Source: Streptomyces sp. NBC_00539 (GTDB lineage: Bacteria; Actinomycetota; Actinomycetes; Streptomycetales; Streptomycetaceae). Taken from it: a DNA stretch of 64,000 nucleotides. Made by a program: the position numbers and the translations under genes. Location: contig NZ_CP107811.1 in NCBI RefSeq assembly GCF_036346105.1, positions 6,715,501 through 6,779,500 on the forward strand, written 5' to 3'. Position 1 is the first letter of the stretch, and every line of letters starts with the position of its first letter. The notes below the pieces were generated by a model. It did not search any database, was not told the DNA's origin, and saw only the letters and a list, made by a program, of their open reading frames with translations. Positions 27,039 through 34,697 of the stretch are shown piece after piece.

Positions 27039-29027
27039 ATGGTCGGGCGCAGGGAATTCCTCATGGCCGGTGGAGCTCTGGGGGGTGCGGCCATGCTTTC
27101 CACGGGGTGCTCTTCGAGCACAGGCGGATCGTCGGCAGATCACGGGACGCGCCACGGGGGTCACGGCATGGGCACTGCGGACGCCCCGGTGCCGCAGACC
27201 CCTCCCCTGGAGAAGTACGTGGACCCGCTGCCCAGGCCGATGACGGCCGTCCCGGATGTTTCCGCCTACCCGGGCGCCGACTACTACGAGCTCACGATGC
27301 GGCAAGGCACGTGGCGCTTCCACCGCGATCTCGGGCCGGCAACCGTGTGGGGTTACTGGGCCACGAACCCGCACGATCCTCACAAGCCGATCGGCATGGG
27401 CTATCTGGGGCCGACCTTCAACGTGACCAAGGACCGGCCGACGGTCATCAAGTATCGCAACCACCTGCCGACCACCCATCTGTTCCAGTCCGTGATCGAC
27501 ACCATTCGCAAGGCGGACCCCGAGCTCGCCCCGATTGCACCGCCTCCCTACAAGACCAAACCGCCATTTCCGCAGAACGTCAACGTGTGGAACGTCGTAC
27601 ACCAGCACGGCGGTTTCACAGCACCACAGTCCGACGGCATGCCGCTGCACTCGTTCAGCCCCGACGGAATCCACGCCGAGTCCTATACCACTTTGAACCC
27701 GAGCCGGGTCAAACGCAACGAAGCGATCTGCGCCTATACCAACCAGGACCGTTCGTGCATGCTCTGGTACCACGATCACGGCATGGGGATGACCAGCCTC
27801 AACGTGTACGCGGGCCTCGCCGGTCTCTATCGTGTGGGTGACCCCGCCGATGAGGGGCTCGGCCTGCCGCGAGGGGAATTCGAAGTCCCACTCATCCTGC
27901 AAGACCGGACCTTCAACCGGGACGGATCGCTCGCCTATACGATGGCTCAGCGGGAAGGGGAGGACACCCCGGTCGTCAACGGGAAGGCGTATCCCTTCCT
28001 CGCCGTCGAACCGCGACGCTACCGGCTGCGCATTCTCAACGGTTCGAACGAGCGCTTCTGGCGACTGAGGTTCGACGTTCCCAGGGACGTACTGCCTCAG
28101 CCCACGTTGCCGTTCTGGCTGATCGGCACCGACGGCGGCTTTCGCACTCCATTGCAGATGCTGAACTTCCTGATCGGGTCAGCCGAGCGGTACGACCTGA
28201 TCGTTGACTTCGGTCAAATGCCAATGGGCACGAAGATCACATTGAGCAACTACCACGCGCCGGTCCACTACCCCGGTATGCCGGGCCTCGGACCGCAAAT
28301 CTCGGAAATCATGCAATTCCGGGTCACGAAACCGTTGTCCGGAGGGTCGGACAAGACGACTCCGCCCAAGGACCTCAAACTGCCGGTAGCCGTGCCCATC
28401 GTGCCGAAACCGAACACCCGTCGGCGGGAATGGGTCGTGTACCAGCACAAGCTCTTCAGCACCATGACGTTCAACGCGGTGCCGTTCATGGAACCGTCCG
28501 AAGACTTCATCAAGGCGGGCTCGTCAGAGATCTGGGAGTACGTCAATCCCAACCATGACGCCCACCCGATGCATGTCCATCTCGTCAACTTCCAGGTCGT
28601 GAACAGGCAGCCGATCGATGCAGCCGGCTACCAGGCGGCTTACGAAAAGTGGATCGACGGTGGCCGCAAGCGGGAGGACAGGCCGGTATTGGCCAAATAT
28701 TTCACCGGCCCACCGATTCCGCCGGACCCGGACGAAGCGCAATCCGACAAGGACACGGTCAAAGCGTATCCGGAGACGGTGACCAGGATCATCAGTCAAG
28801 AATTCAGCCCGCCGACGAATCCGATCGCGTCGATTCCGGGCAGCGGAACCGCATTCCCAGCGACGTACGTCCACCACTGCCACCTTCTTGAACACGAGGA
28901 CGACGACCTGATGCGTCCGTGGACGATCGTGGGCCCTGGTGATCACAGCGGAGACCCCAGCGGCGACCACGGCGGCGACCACGGCGGCGACCACGGCGCT
29001 GACGACGACGAAGGCGACGACCTCTGA
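27039..29027 (+). CDS. Multicopper oxidase, Tat-exported lipoprotein
   Basis: 662 residues from ATG 27039 (GGGAG upstream). The N-terminus has twin-arginine RREFLMAGG and a lipobox LSTGC (Cys24), so it is probably exported folded and lipid-anchored outside the membrane. All four copper motifs are intact: HQHGG (188-192), WYHDHGMG (His245, His247), HPMHVH (509-514) and HHCHLLEH (612-619, with Cys614 for T1 copper). Resembles CotA/phenoxazinone-synthase-like three-domain oxidases that oxidise phenols, metal ions or bilirubin using O2. The C-terminus is an Asp/His/Gly-rich tail. Codon use (ATT, TAT, CCA) and GC are lower than in neighbours, suggesting transfer. Confidence 0.93.
   Translation: MVGRREFLMAGGALGGAAMLSTGCSSSTGGSSADHGTRHGGHGMGTADAPVPQTPPLEKYVDPLPRPMTAVPDVSAYPGADYYELTMRQGTWRFHRDLGPATVWGYWATNPHDPHKPIGMGYLGPTFNVTKDRPTVIKYRNHLPTTHLFQSVIDTIRKADPELAPIAPPPYKTKPPFPQNVNVWNVVHQHGGFTAPQSDGMPLHSFSPDGIHAESYTTLNPSRVKRNEAICAYTNQDRSCMLWYHDHGMGMTSLNVYAGLAGLYRVGDPADEGLGLPRGEFEVPLILQDRTFNRDGSLAYTMAQREGEDTPVVNGKAYPFLAVEPRRYRLRILNGSNERFWRLRFDVPRDVLPQPTLPFWLIGTDGGFRTPLQMLNFLIGSAERYDLIVDFGQMPMGTKITLSNYHAPVHYPGMPGLGPQISEIMQFRVTKPLSGGSDKTTPPKDLKLPVAVPIVPKPNTRRREWVVYQHKLFSTMTFNAVPFMEPSEDFIKAGSSEIWEYVNPNHDAHPMHVHLVNFQVVNRQPIDAAGYQAAYEKWIDGGRKREDRPVLAKYFTGPPIPPDPDEAQSDKDTVKAYPETVTRIISQEFSPPTNPIASIPGSGTAFPATYVHHCHLLEHEDDDLMRPWTIVGPGDHSGDPSGDHGGDHGGDHGADDDEGDDL
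28962..28997 (+). repeat. 12-bp tandem repeat in the multicopper oxidase C-terminus
   Basis: Three perfect copies of GGCGACCACGGC, coding for Gly-Asp-His-Gly units in the tail. A slippage-prone tract that can vary the number of possible metal-binding His/Asp units. Confidence 0.8.
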
Positions 29028-29149
29028 GGGATCGATCGACCCGCCTGTGCTGGTCCGTTCCCAACGGCCGACAGGTGCCGGAACAGCATTCGTGCCACCA
29101 CTCGAAATCCGTGCTAGAGCGATGATTCCTCCTGCTGCAGGAGAGGCCC

Positions 29150-29734
29150 ATGAGCGAACCCAGCCCGCGTGAGACCCCGACGCCGGCATCCGCGGCAGCA
29201 GGCGATGACACTCCCGCCCCTGGTGTCATCGGCATCGGACTCGCCGTTGTGCTGACGTTCGCGCTCGCCCAGGGCTCGTGGCAGTGGTTCGCCACGTTCA
29301 TCGGAGTGACGCTCCTCGCGGTGATGCTCGCCTTCCAGCACCGGGCGGAGTGGACGCCGGGCATCCGTTCGGCATACCTGCGCGGCCTGGTCGCCTACGC
29401 GCTGGTCGTAGGCCTGTGCGTGGCGCTCGCTCTCGCCCCCCTTCTACAGCGTCAGGCCTGGCTGTTTCCGATGCCGGGCACGCGTCGTGAGTGCGAGCTG
29501 CTGGGCAGGTACCAGGCCCTCCAGGCGGAGGCCGCGCTCGGCAACATGACCGGCACTGACGGCGCGGCCCTGGCGCTCGCACAGGAAGTCCAAGCCGGTA
29601 AGGCTGTTGCCGAGTGCCTCGCGGCCACGACGACCCTGTGGCTGCCTCTCTACGGTGTGGGAGTGGCAGTGCTGGTGGGCACCGGTGCCTGGTTCCGCGA
29701 TCGGGCCCGGCACCGCACGGGTCGGGTCGGCTAG
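29150..29734 (+). CDS. Hypothetical membrane protein
   Basis: 194 residues from ATG 29150 after GCAGGAGAGG. A Pro/Ala-rich N-terminus is followed by four membrane helices (IGIGLAVVLTFALA, FATFIGVTLLAVMLAF, LVAYALVVGLCVALALAPLL, and LYGVGVAVLVGTGAWF). Between helices 3 and 4 is a soluble loop with two Cys (TRRECELL, AVAECLAA) that could pair outside. No known family. 122 bp after the multicopper oxidase; co-transcription is possible. Confidence 0.65.
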   Translation: MSEPSPRETPTPASAAAGDDTPAPGVIGIGLAVVLTFALAQGSWQWFATFIGVTLLAVMLAFQHRAEWTPGIRSAYLRGLVAYALVVGLCVALALAPLLQRQAWLFPMPGTRRECELLGRYQALQAEAALGNMTGTDGAALALAQEVQAGKAVAECLAATTTLWLPLYGVGVAVLVGTGAWFRDRARHRTGRVG

Positions 29735-30076
29735 CGGCGCCTGGACACGGCGCGGGTTCTGGTCGGCAACGGCGTGATCACATGCAGCAACGCCGATCAC
29801 CGGAGCCGGCAGCCGGTGGTGCGGCCTGCGTTCCCCCGCGACCAGGTGGGCAGGTACGCCCCGTGATGAGCGACGGCGCCGTGCAGGATCTTCGGGTACG
29901 CCGCATGTCGGGCCGCCTGCTCTGGGGGATCATTGTGGCCGCTCGGCCTGTACATGCCCTCGGTGCGGGGAGAGTTGATCGGTTCTCTTGCCCGCCTCGC
30001 GCAATAAGAAACGCATAAAATTCGAACGCATGGGTGGAGCGTGGCCGGGCAGTAGGCGGTTCGGAGGTTGATAACT
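29735..30076. other. Intergenic region, nothing recognised
   Basis: About 340 bp with promoter and leader of the small hydrophobic protein gene. The last 80 bp are AT-richer than average. No gene or RNA recognised. Confidence 0.45.
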
Positions 30077-30238
30077 ATGGTTCCCCTGCTTCTTGTTCTT
30101 CTGCTCGCTCTGATCCTTTTCGGTGCCGGTTTCGCGGTGAAGATCCTCTGGTGGGTCGCCATCGCAGTTCTGGTGCTGTGGCTGATCGGGTTCGTCGCCC
30201 GCCCGAAGGGCGGCAGCGGTCGCTGGTACCGCTGGTAG
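30077..30238 (+). CDS. Small hydrophobic membrane protein (lmo0937-like)
   Basis: 53 residues: MVPLLLVLLLALILFGAGFA, then a second helix WWVAIAVLVLWLIGFV and the basic tail GGSGRWYRW. This is the typical length and ending of the small 'hydrophobic protein' family of Streptomyces, often stress-related but uncharacterised. ATG 30077 has GGAGG 10 nt upstream, and a strong terminator follows, so it is an independent short transcript. Confidence 0.8.
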   Translation: MVPLLLVLLLALILFGAGFAVKILWWVAIAVLVLWLIGFVARPKGGSGRWYRW

Positions 30239-30275
30239 TCGCACACGACAATAGCCAGGAGCTGACACCGCAAGC

Positions 30276-30311
30276 CGGTGGCCTGCGCCCTTCCCAGGGT
30301 GCAGGCCACCG
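30276..30311 (+). terminator. Strong terminator after the small hydrophobic protein gene
   Basis: 16-bp stem (30276-30291 with 30296-30311) containing one G-U pair and a 4-nt loop, 38 bp after the stop. Confidence 0.8.
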
Positions 30312-30568
30312 TCATGTCCAGGGCCGGGGCGGAAACCGCTATCGGGTGAAATGGGACGTCGGGGGTATCCGTGAGGTAGCCGGGGCGGTCGCCGTGACAC
30401 AGCAGGGAACCTGCTCACCTCCAACGATCGACGGCCGTCCCGGCCCCGGTCATGAGGCGGCGGCTTGATGTGAGGCACGGACGGTGCTCTGCGTCGAACC
30501 CTTGTCAGCGCCCCGACTGGACTGCCCCGGCAGCATGCCGTGGCCGCCGCTCGGCGCGGCGGAGACTG

Positions 30569-30862
30569 CATGATGACGAGAGTGTACGGATGCCGCGTCG
30601 CCACATCGGATACGTCGAGCCGGAGGCCGGAGAAGTGCACACCCTGCCTGCGGAAGCCACGTTCGAGAAACCGGTCGAGGAGGCCCCGCTGATCGAGCGT
30701 CTCCATCGTGCGGATGTGCAGCCCTCCGGCCCGCGACTCCACCGTTCGAGGCTTCGGGAGACGCTCGAGCACATCGATCCCGGCAAGCCCCGGCTCGCAC
30801 GCGCGCATCAGTCCGGTCGGCCCCGCGCCGACGATCACTACCAGCGTGTCGGTCAAGGTCAA
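30569..30862 (-). pseudogene. N-terminal remnant of a PheA/TfdB-type FAD monooxygenase
   Basis: From ATG 30862 about 98 codons match the FAD-binding N-terminus of aromatic hydroxylases: VVIVGAGPTGLMRACEPGLA, RTVESRAGGLHIRTMETLDQ, RGLLDRFLERGF, RHPYTLVIMQ. Compared with the family, two residues are missing near DVLERLP, and after TLVIMQ the similarity ends abruptly, so the substrate-binding part (300 or more residues) is lost. Nonfunctional relic next to the ECF41 operon. Confidence 0.65.
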
Positions 30863-30990
30863 CTCCTTGGTCGTCGTTCAGTCGAGCTGGTCAAACCGGG
30901 GTGAGCCCTGCAGCGGAAATCGACGTGGAGCCGCCGACGTCCGTCCGCCGGTGACGGACATGCGTGATTACACCTGATTGCCGCCTGCTC

Positions 30991-31881
30991 CTACCGGCTG
31001 ATCCGACGGGGGACCGCCACCGCGAGGAGTTTGTCCGGATTGCGCATGGCGTAGAAATGGGTGATCTTCCCGTCGTCGGTCTCGATCAGGAAGACGCCTT
31101 CCAGGCGTTCGCCGCTGAGGACGAGGGCGGGCGTGTTGTTGCAGTTCACCCTCTCGATCCGCAAGTCCGCCAGCCGCTCCAGGCGGAACAGGCTCATGAG
31201 GACCGCGGCCACCCTCTCCGCTCCGACCACCGGCCGGCGTGCCGCGGTGGCTTTGCCGCCGCTGTCGGCGGTCCAGGTGACGTCCGGTGCGAGCAGCGAG
31301 AGCAGTCCGTCCAGGTCGCCGGTGGTCGCCGCGGTCAGGAACTGCTCGGTGATCCGCGCGGTCGTGACGGCATCGAGGGGCTCGAAGCGCTTGCGCCGCG
31401 CCCGTACGTGCTCACGGGCACGGTGCGCCACCTGACGCACCGTCGACACGGACTTGCCCACCGCCATGGCGACGTCTCGGAACTCGAAGCCGAACACCTC
31501 GCGCAGCACGAACACCGCACGCTCATCGGGGGTGAGTGTTTCGAGCAGCACGAGCATCGCCATCGAAACCGACTCGGCGAGCAGCACGTCGGCTGAGGCG
31601 TCGTTCTCGTCCAGGAGCAGCGGCTCGGGCAGCCACGGGCCGATGTAGTCCTCGCGGCGGCGCGCGCTCGTCCGCAAAGCGTTGAGTGCCTGTCGGGTCA
31701 CCAGTTGGGCCAGATACGACTTGGTGTCCCGTACCGTCGCGAGGTCCACTTCGGCCCACCGGAGATAGCTGTTCTGCAGCACGTCGTCGGAGTCGGTCGC
31801 CGAGCCGAGGATCTCGTAGACGATCGTGAACAACAGCGGCCGCAGCAGGGTGAACCGCTCGGCGTGCTCGTCGGTGCTCAC
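30991..31881 (-). CDS. ECF41 family RNA polymerase sigma factor (SigJ-type)
   Basis: 296 residues from GTG 31881. Sigma2 at residues 10-75, the ECF41 signature WLPEP at 83-87, and sigma4 at about 108-160 (LTPDERAVFVLREVFGFEFR, SVSTVRQVAHRAREHVR). A C-terminal SnoaL-like domain (LTAATTGDLDGLLSLLAPDV) ends with the second ECF41 signature NPDKL (281-285). In this group the C-terminal domain replaces an anti-sigma factor and modulates activity. Overlaps the upstream flavoprotein gene by 4 bp (GTGA), the usual ECF41 partner arrangement. Confidence 0.94.
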   Translation of the reverse strand: MSTDEHAERFTLLRPLLFTIVYEILGSATDSDDVLQNSYLRWAEVDLATVRDTKSYLAQLVTRQALNALRTSARRREDYIGPWLPEPLLLDENDASADVLLAESVSMAMLVLLETLTPDERAVFVLREVFGFEFRDVAMAVGKSVSTVRQVAHRAREHVRARRKRFEPLDAVTTARITEQFLTAATTGDLDGLLSLLAPDVTWTADSGGKATAARRPVVGAERVAAVLMSLFRLERLADLRIERVNCNNTPALVLSGERLEGVFLIETDDGKITHFYAMRNPDKLLAVAVPRRISR

Positions 31882-33068
31882 GGAGAGGTGGCCTTCCGCG
31901 CGGCGGAGTCCGCTCCCGAGGGACGCGGGCCGCCCTTCGGCCAGCCCATGGAACCCGGCTTGACCGCCTCGCGGCGGATCCGCTTCGCGACCACGAACCT
32001 GCAGGTCACCTCCTTGATCGCCGCTCCCGCGCGGCCGCCGATGTAGAGGTTCACCGCGGTGTCGTCCTTGCGGGCGAGCTGTCGGATGCCGGCACGCCGA
32101 CCGAGGCTGACGCACGCCCCGGTGAAGGCCAGATCGATCACGGCTGGTTCGGTTCCCGCGATACGGCTCAGCACGGTGTCGGCAGCATGCGCCCCGAGCG
32201 GCCCGGCGGCGTAGCCGCTCATCCGCAATGGCTGTCCCGAGGGTGCGGCGGCGTCGCCGGCCGCGACGATGCGGTCGTCGTCGACGCTGGTCAGCGTCTC
32301 GTCGGTGAGCAACCGGCCGATCGGGTCGGTGCGCAGCCCGCTCTCCGCCGCCAGTTCCGGCACCCCGAAACCTGCCGTCCAGATCGCCAGCGCGCTCGGA
32401 CGCACCCCACCGTCGGCAAGGACGACCGCGTCCTGTCGGACCTCGCTCACCGAGGCGGCCTCGAGTACGGCGACACCGTGCCGGGACAGCCACGTGGCGA
32501 TGTACCGGCGGCCGGGCGCGCTGAACGTCGGCGCCAGGGTGCGCCCGCACACCAGCGTGATCCTGCGCCCTTGCTCGGCCAGCTCGGCGGCCGTCTCGAT
32601 GCCGGTCAATCCGCCGCCCACCACGGTGACCGGAGCATCGAGGGGCAACTCCTCCAGCCTGGTACGCAGCCGCTGTGCGGACTTCAGCTCAGCGACGTCG
32701 TAGGCGAATTCGGTCGTGCCGGGCACCGATGCAGGTGTCGCTCCGGTGCTGCCGACCGCGTAGATCACATAGTCGTAGTCCAGTGTGCGTCCCGATGCCA
32801 GCCGTATCGTGCGGGCGGCGGCGTCGATGCGCGTGGCACTGTCGACGACCAGCTCGATGCCCTCGCCGAGCAGCGTGCCGTAGTCGATCGTGGCCTCGCC
32901 GGTACGGGCCACGAACTGATGCAGCCGGATGCGTTCGACGAACTCCGGGCGCGGATTGACCAAAGTGATGTCGACGTCGGGGCGTGCCCGCAGGCGGTTG
33001 GCCGCGAGCGTCCCGGCGTACCCACCGCCGATGACCACGACCTTGTTGGGGCTGCTGTGTTTGCTCAT
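31878..33068 (-). CDS. FAD-dependent pyridine nucleotide-disulfide-type oxidoreductase (NDH-2-like)
   Basis: 396 residues from ATG 33068. FAD-binding VVVIGGGYAGTLAANRLRAR at the N-terminus, NAD(P)-binding VTVVGGGLTGIETAAELAEQ near residue 155, and the second FAD motif DDDRIVAAGDAAAPSG near 285. No active-site CxxxxC, so it groups with type II NADH dehydrogenase-like enzymes. Co-transcribed with the ECF41 sigma factor, which in known cases drives its own operon. Confidence 0.9.
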   Translation of the reverse strand: MSKHSSPNKVVVIGGGYAGTLAANRLRARPDVDITLVNPRPEFVERIRLHQFVARTGEATIDYGTLLGEGIELVVDSATRIDAAARTIRLASGRTLDYDYVIYAVGSTGATPASVPGTTEFAYDVAELKSAQRLRTRLEELPLDAPVTVVGGGLTGIETAAELAEQGRRITLVCGRTLAPTFSAPGRRYIATWLSRHGVAVLEAASVSEVRQDAVVLADGGVRPSALAIWTAGFGVPELAAESGLRTDPIGRLLTDETLTSVDDDRIVAAGDAAAPSGQPLRMSGYAAGPLGAHAADTVLSRIAGTEPAVIDLAFTGACVSLGRRAGIRQLARKDDTAVNLYIGGRAGAAIKEVTCRFVVAKRIRREAVKPGSMGWPKGGPRPSGADSAARKATSP

Positions 33069-33076
33069 GCCCTCAA

Positions 33077-33104
33077 GACACCGTGTGCCGACGGAAACGT
33101 GACA
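33077..33104 (-). promoter_or_regulatory. ECF41-like promoter before the flavoprotein/sigma operon
   Basis: On the minus strand TGTCACG (33104-33098), 17 nt, then TGTC (33080-33077). This is close to the reported ECF41 consensus (TGTCACA and CGTC). The -10 lies 8 nt from the ATG, implying a leaderless transcript. Confidence 0.4.
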
Positions 33105-33111
33105 CCACGCG

Positions 33112-33129
33112 AAGTGACGTGCGTCACTT
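33112..33129. promoter_or_regulatory. 18-bp palindrome upstream of the flavoprotein gene
   Basis: AAGTGACG-TG-CGTCACTT, perfect 8-bp arms, 44 bp before the ATG and just upstream of the ECF41-like -35. Candidate operator. Confidence 0.5.
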
Positions 33130-33208
33130 ACGGGCTGAGCCGCGATTGATTTTGTCCGCAGGTCGCGGCAGCAGTTGCCGGCTCGTCGAGCAGCAGCCTG
33201 GCTGGCGC

Positions 33209-33322
33209 AGAGTCGATGTATACGAGCACGGACAGCACCCTGTGCCCTTCTACGAGAAACTGACGGGAAGCACCGCATCCCGTTTCGCCTTCGCCGGGGT
33301 CACCCTGGCAAGCGTCGGCCCC
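33209..33322 (+). pseudogene. VOC (glyoxalase-like) protein fragment cut by an IS element
   Basis: 38 codons read RVDVYEHGQHPVPFYEKLTG then STASRFAFAGVTLASVGP, the first beta-alpha-beta-beta unit of VOC/bleomycin-resistance-type proteins (VPFYEKLTG and FAFAGVTLASVG are typical). The frame stops exactly where IS transposase sequence starts at 33322, so the gene lost everything downstream. Confidence 0.55.
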
Positions 33323-33973
33323 TGACGGCAGTCGCGGAGGATCTTCCAGTTCTTCATCCGGGCGAAGGTGTGCTCCACGCGGGCGCGGACGCGTCGGTGT
33401 TCGGCGTTGTGCTCTTCCTGGGCACGCAGGAGGGGCGGCCGGCTCGTCTGCGGTGCGGGAGGATGAGCCCGGGTGCCGAGGTAGGCCCCGCCTGCGATGG
33501 CTGTCGTTCCGGCGGCCCTGGCGGGCAGGTCCGACTCACGCCAGACGTGGGCGTCTGCCTTGTTTCCCGGCGCCGGGCGGGCGCTCGCGACGATCAGTCG
33601 GCTGTCCGTGTGGATGATGACCTGCACGTTCGCCGAGAATCGGTAGTTCCTCGACGAGGCGGCAAGGTGCGGTCGCGGACCGGAATCAAGGTGCCGTCCA
33701 CGATCCACAACCGGTCCACGTCGGCCACCGGCCGCGGGGCCGGCTCCAGCGCCGGCAGCGGCCGCGCAACCGCTGGATCACACGGCAGACCGTTGCCGAG
33801 GAGACCCCAACCAGCAACACCCGTTCCGCCAGCGGCAGGCACCACGGACGGTCACTACCAGGACCGTTTCCGCCCCGCTCCCGGACCACCCTCACCAGCC
33901 TCGCGAACCGGTCGATCCGCAAGCCCGTGAACGTCTCCACCCACACCGGCTCAGCCCGCAACGCCCCACCCAT
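33322..33973 (-). pseudogene. IS5-family transposase, multiply frameshifted
   Basis: From ATG 33973: MGGALRAEPVWVETFTGLRI and RLVRVVRERGGNGPG, then LAERVLLV joins directly to GVSSATVCRVIQRLR, lacking about 18 residues that relatives have. A frame change leads to RPVADVDRLWIVDGTLIPVR (first catalytic Asp), another to SSRNYRFSANVQVIIHTDSR and ARVEHTFARMKNWKILRDCR (Glu motif). The second Asp position reads GGAY instead of GDGAY. At least two frameshifts, one deletion and loss of the C-terminus make it inactive. Confidence 0.8.
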
Positions 33974-34013
33974 AAATGGAAAATGCCCAAGCCTGAGCCT
34001 TCTGCAACAACCT
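33322..34013 (-). mobile_element. Decayed IS5-family insertion sequence
   Basis: Left boundary is the sharp junction to the VOC fragment at 33322. The right end before the TetR gene (about 33990-34013) has sequence that looks like the terminal region of this IS type (TTGTTGCAGAAGG on the minus strand). The matching inverted repeat on the other side is gone. Internal transposase gene is broken (separate entry). Confidence 0.65.
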
Positions 34014-34631
34014 TTAGCCGGGTTCGGGTCCGTCATGGATGGTCAATGCTCCGGCGAGGTCGAGGTCGGCGACAGTGCCGTTTGCTCCGGCGCGGACGAG
34101 CAGCACTGCGCCGAGCGCGGTGCTCCAGAACGTCCTGGCCTCCACGCTGAGCGGTCGACGGGTCCTCCAGCCGCGACTGTCGATGAGCTGGCTCACGAAG
34201 CGCTCGGATTGCCGGAACAGCAGCTGGAGGTGCTGGTCGACCACGGGAGCGAGTTCGGGCTTGGAGATCCCGGCGGCGAGTGCGCGCGCGACCGAGGGGA
34301 GCGAGGGCATGGCCAGGACGGCGCGGGCAACGTTGCGCCGGAATGCCGCCGCGTCGGGGGCCTGGCGCCCGATGCGCTCGATGCGTCGGGCGTCGTGCAG
34401 CAAGCCGAGAAAAGCGGCGTGCACGAGCAGCGCGTCCTTGGAGCCGAAGTAGTAGGTGACCTGATTCGGGAAGGCGTCTGCCGCTTTCGCGATCGCCGCG
34501 ACGCTCAACTCGGCACCGGGCCGCTCCTTGCAGAGCTGTGCAGTGGCCTCGATCAGCCGGCGCCTGGTCGCGCGACCGCGGTCACGCGACCGACCCGGCG
34601 TTGATCGGGCTTCGGTTCGCTTCGTCTCCAC
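34014..34631 (-). CDS. TetR family regulator of the ketosynthase/oxylipin-like cluster
   Basis: 205 residues from GTG 34631. HTH at about 18-65 (RRRLIEATAQLCKERPGAEL, SVAAIAKAADAFPNQVTYYF, GSKDALLVHAAF); the rest is a helical ligand domain with LAAGISKPELAPVVDQHLQL. Its stop codon touches the IS end, so the last residues may have been altered by the insertion. Divergent from the FabF-like gene; two near-identical TTGTAT-N3-ATACAA palindromes in the 66-bp gap are very likely its operators. Ligand probably an acyl compound (inference). Confidence 0.9.
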   Translation of the reverse strand: METKRTEARSTPGRSRDRGRATRRRLIEATAQLCKERPGAELSVAAIAKAADAFPNQVTYYFGSKDALLVHAAFLGLLHDARRIERIGRQAPDAAAFRRNVARAVLAMPSLPSVARALAAGISKPELAPVVDQHLQLLFRQSERFVSQLIDSRGWRTRRPLSVEARTFWSTALGAVLLVRAGANGTVADLDLAGALTIHDGPEPG

Positions 34632-34638
34632 GCCCAAA

Positions 34639-34653
34639 TTGTATGTGATACAA
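34639..34653. promoter_or_regulatory. TetR operator 1
   Basis: TTGTAT-GTG-ATACAA, perfect 6-bp arms; 8 bp upstream of the TetR GTG. Shares both arms with operator 2, and the centres are 30 bp (about three helical turns) apart. Confidence 0.8.
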
Positions 34654-34668
34654 CAGGGTTTCGCTCGC

Positions 34669-34683
34669 TTGTATCGCATACAA
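34669..34683. promoter_or_regulatory. TetR operator 2
   Basis: TTGTAT-CGC-ATACAA, perfect 6-bp arms; 14 bp before the ketosynthase ATG and overlapping the region just upstream of its ribosome binding site, so binding would block transcription. Confidence 0.8.
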
Positions 34684-34697
34684 GAAAGGTCCATGGA

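Noticed and set aside
30863-30990. Possible rest of the monooxygenase gene next to the ECF41 gene
   Set aside because: No protein similarity to the FAD enzyme in any frame; the remnant ends near 30569 and begins at 30862.
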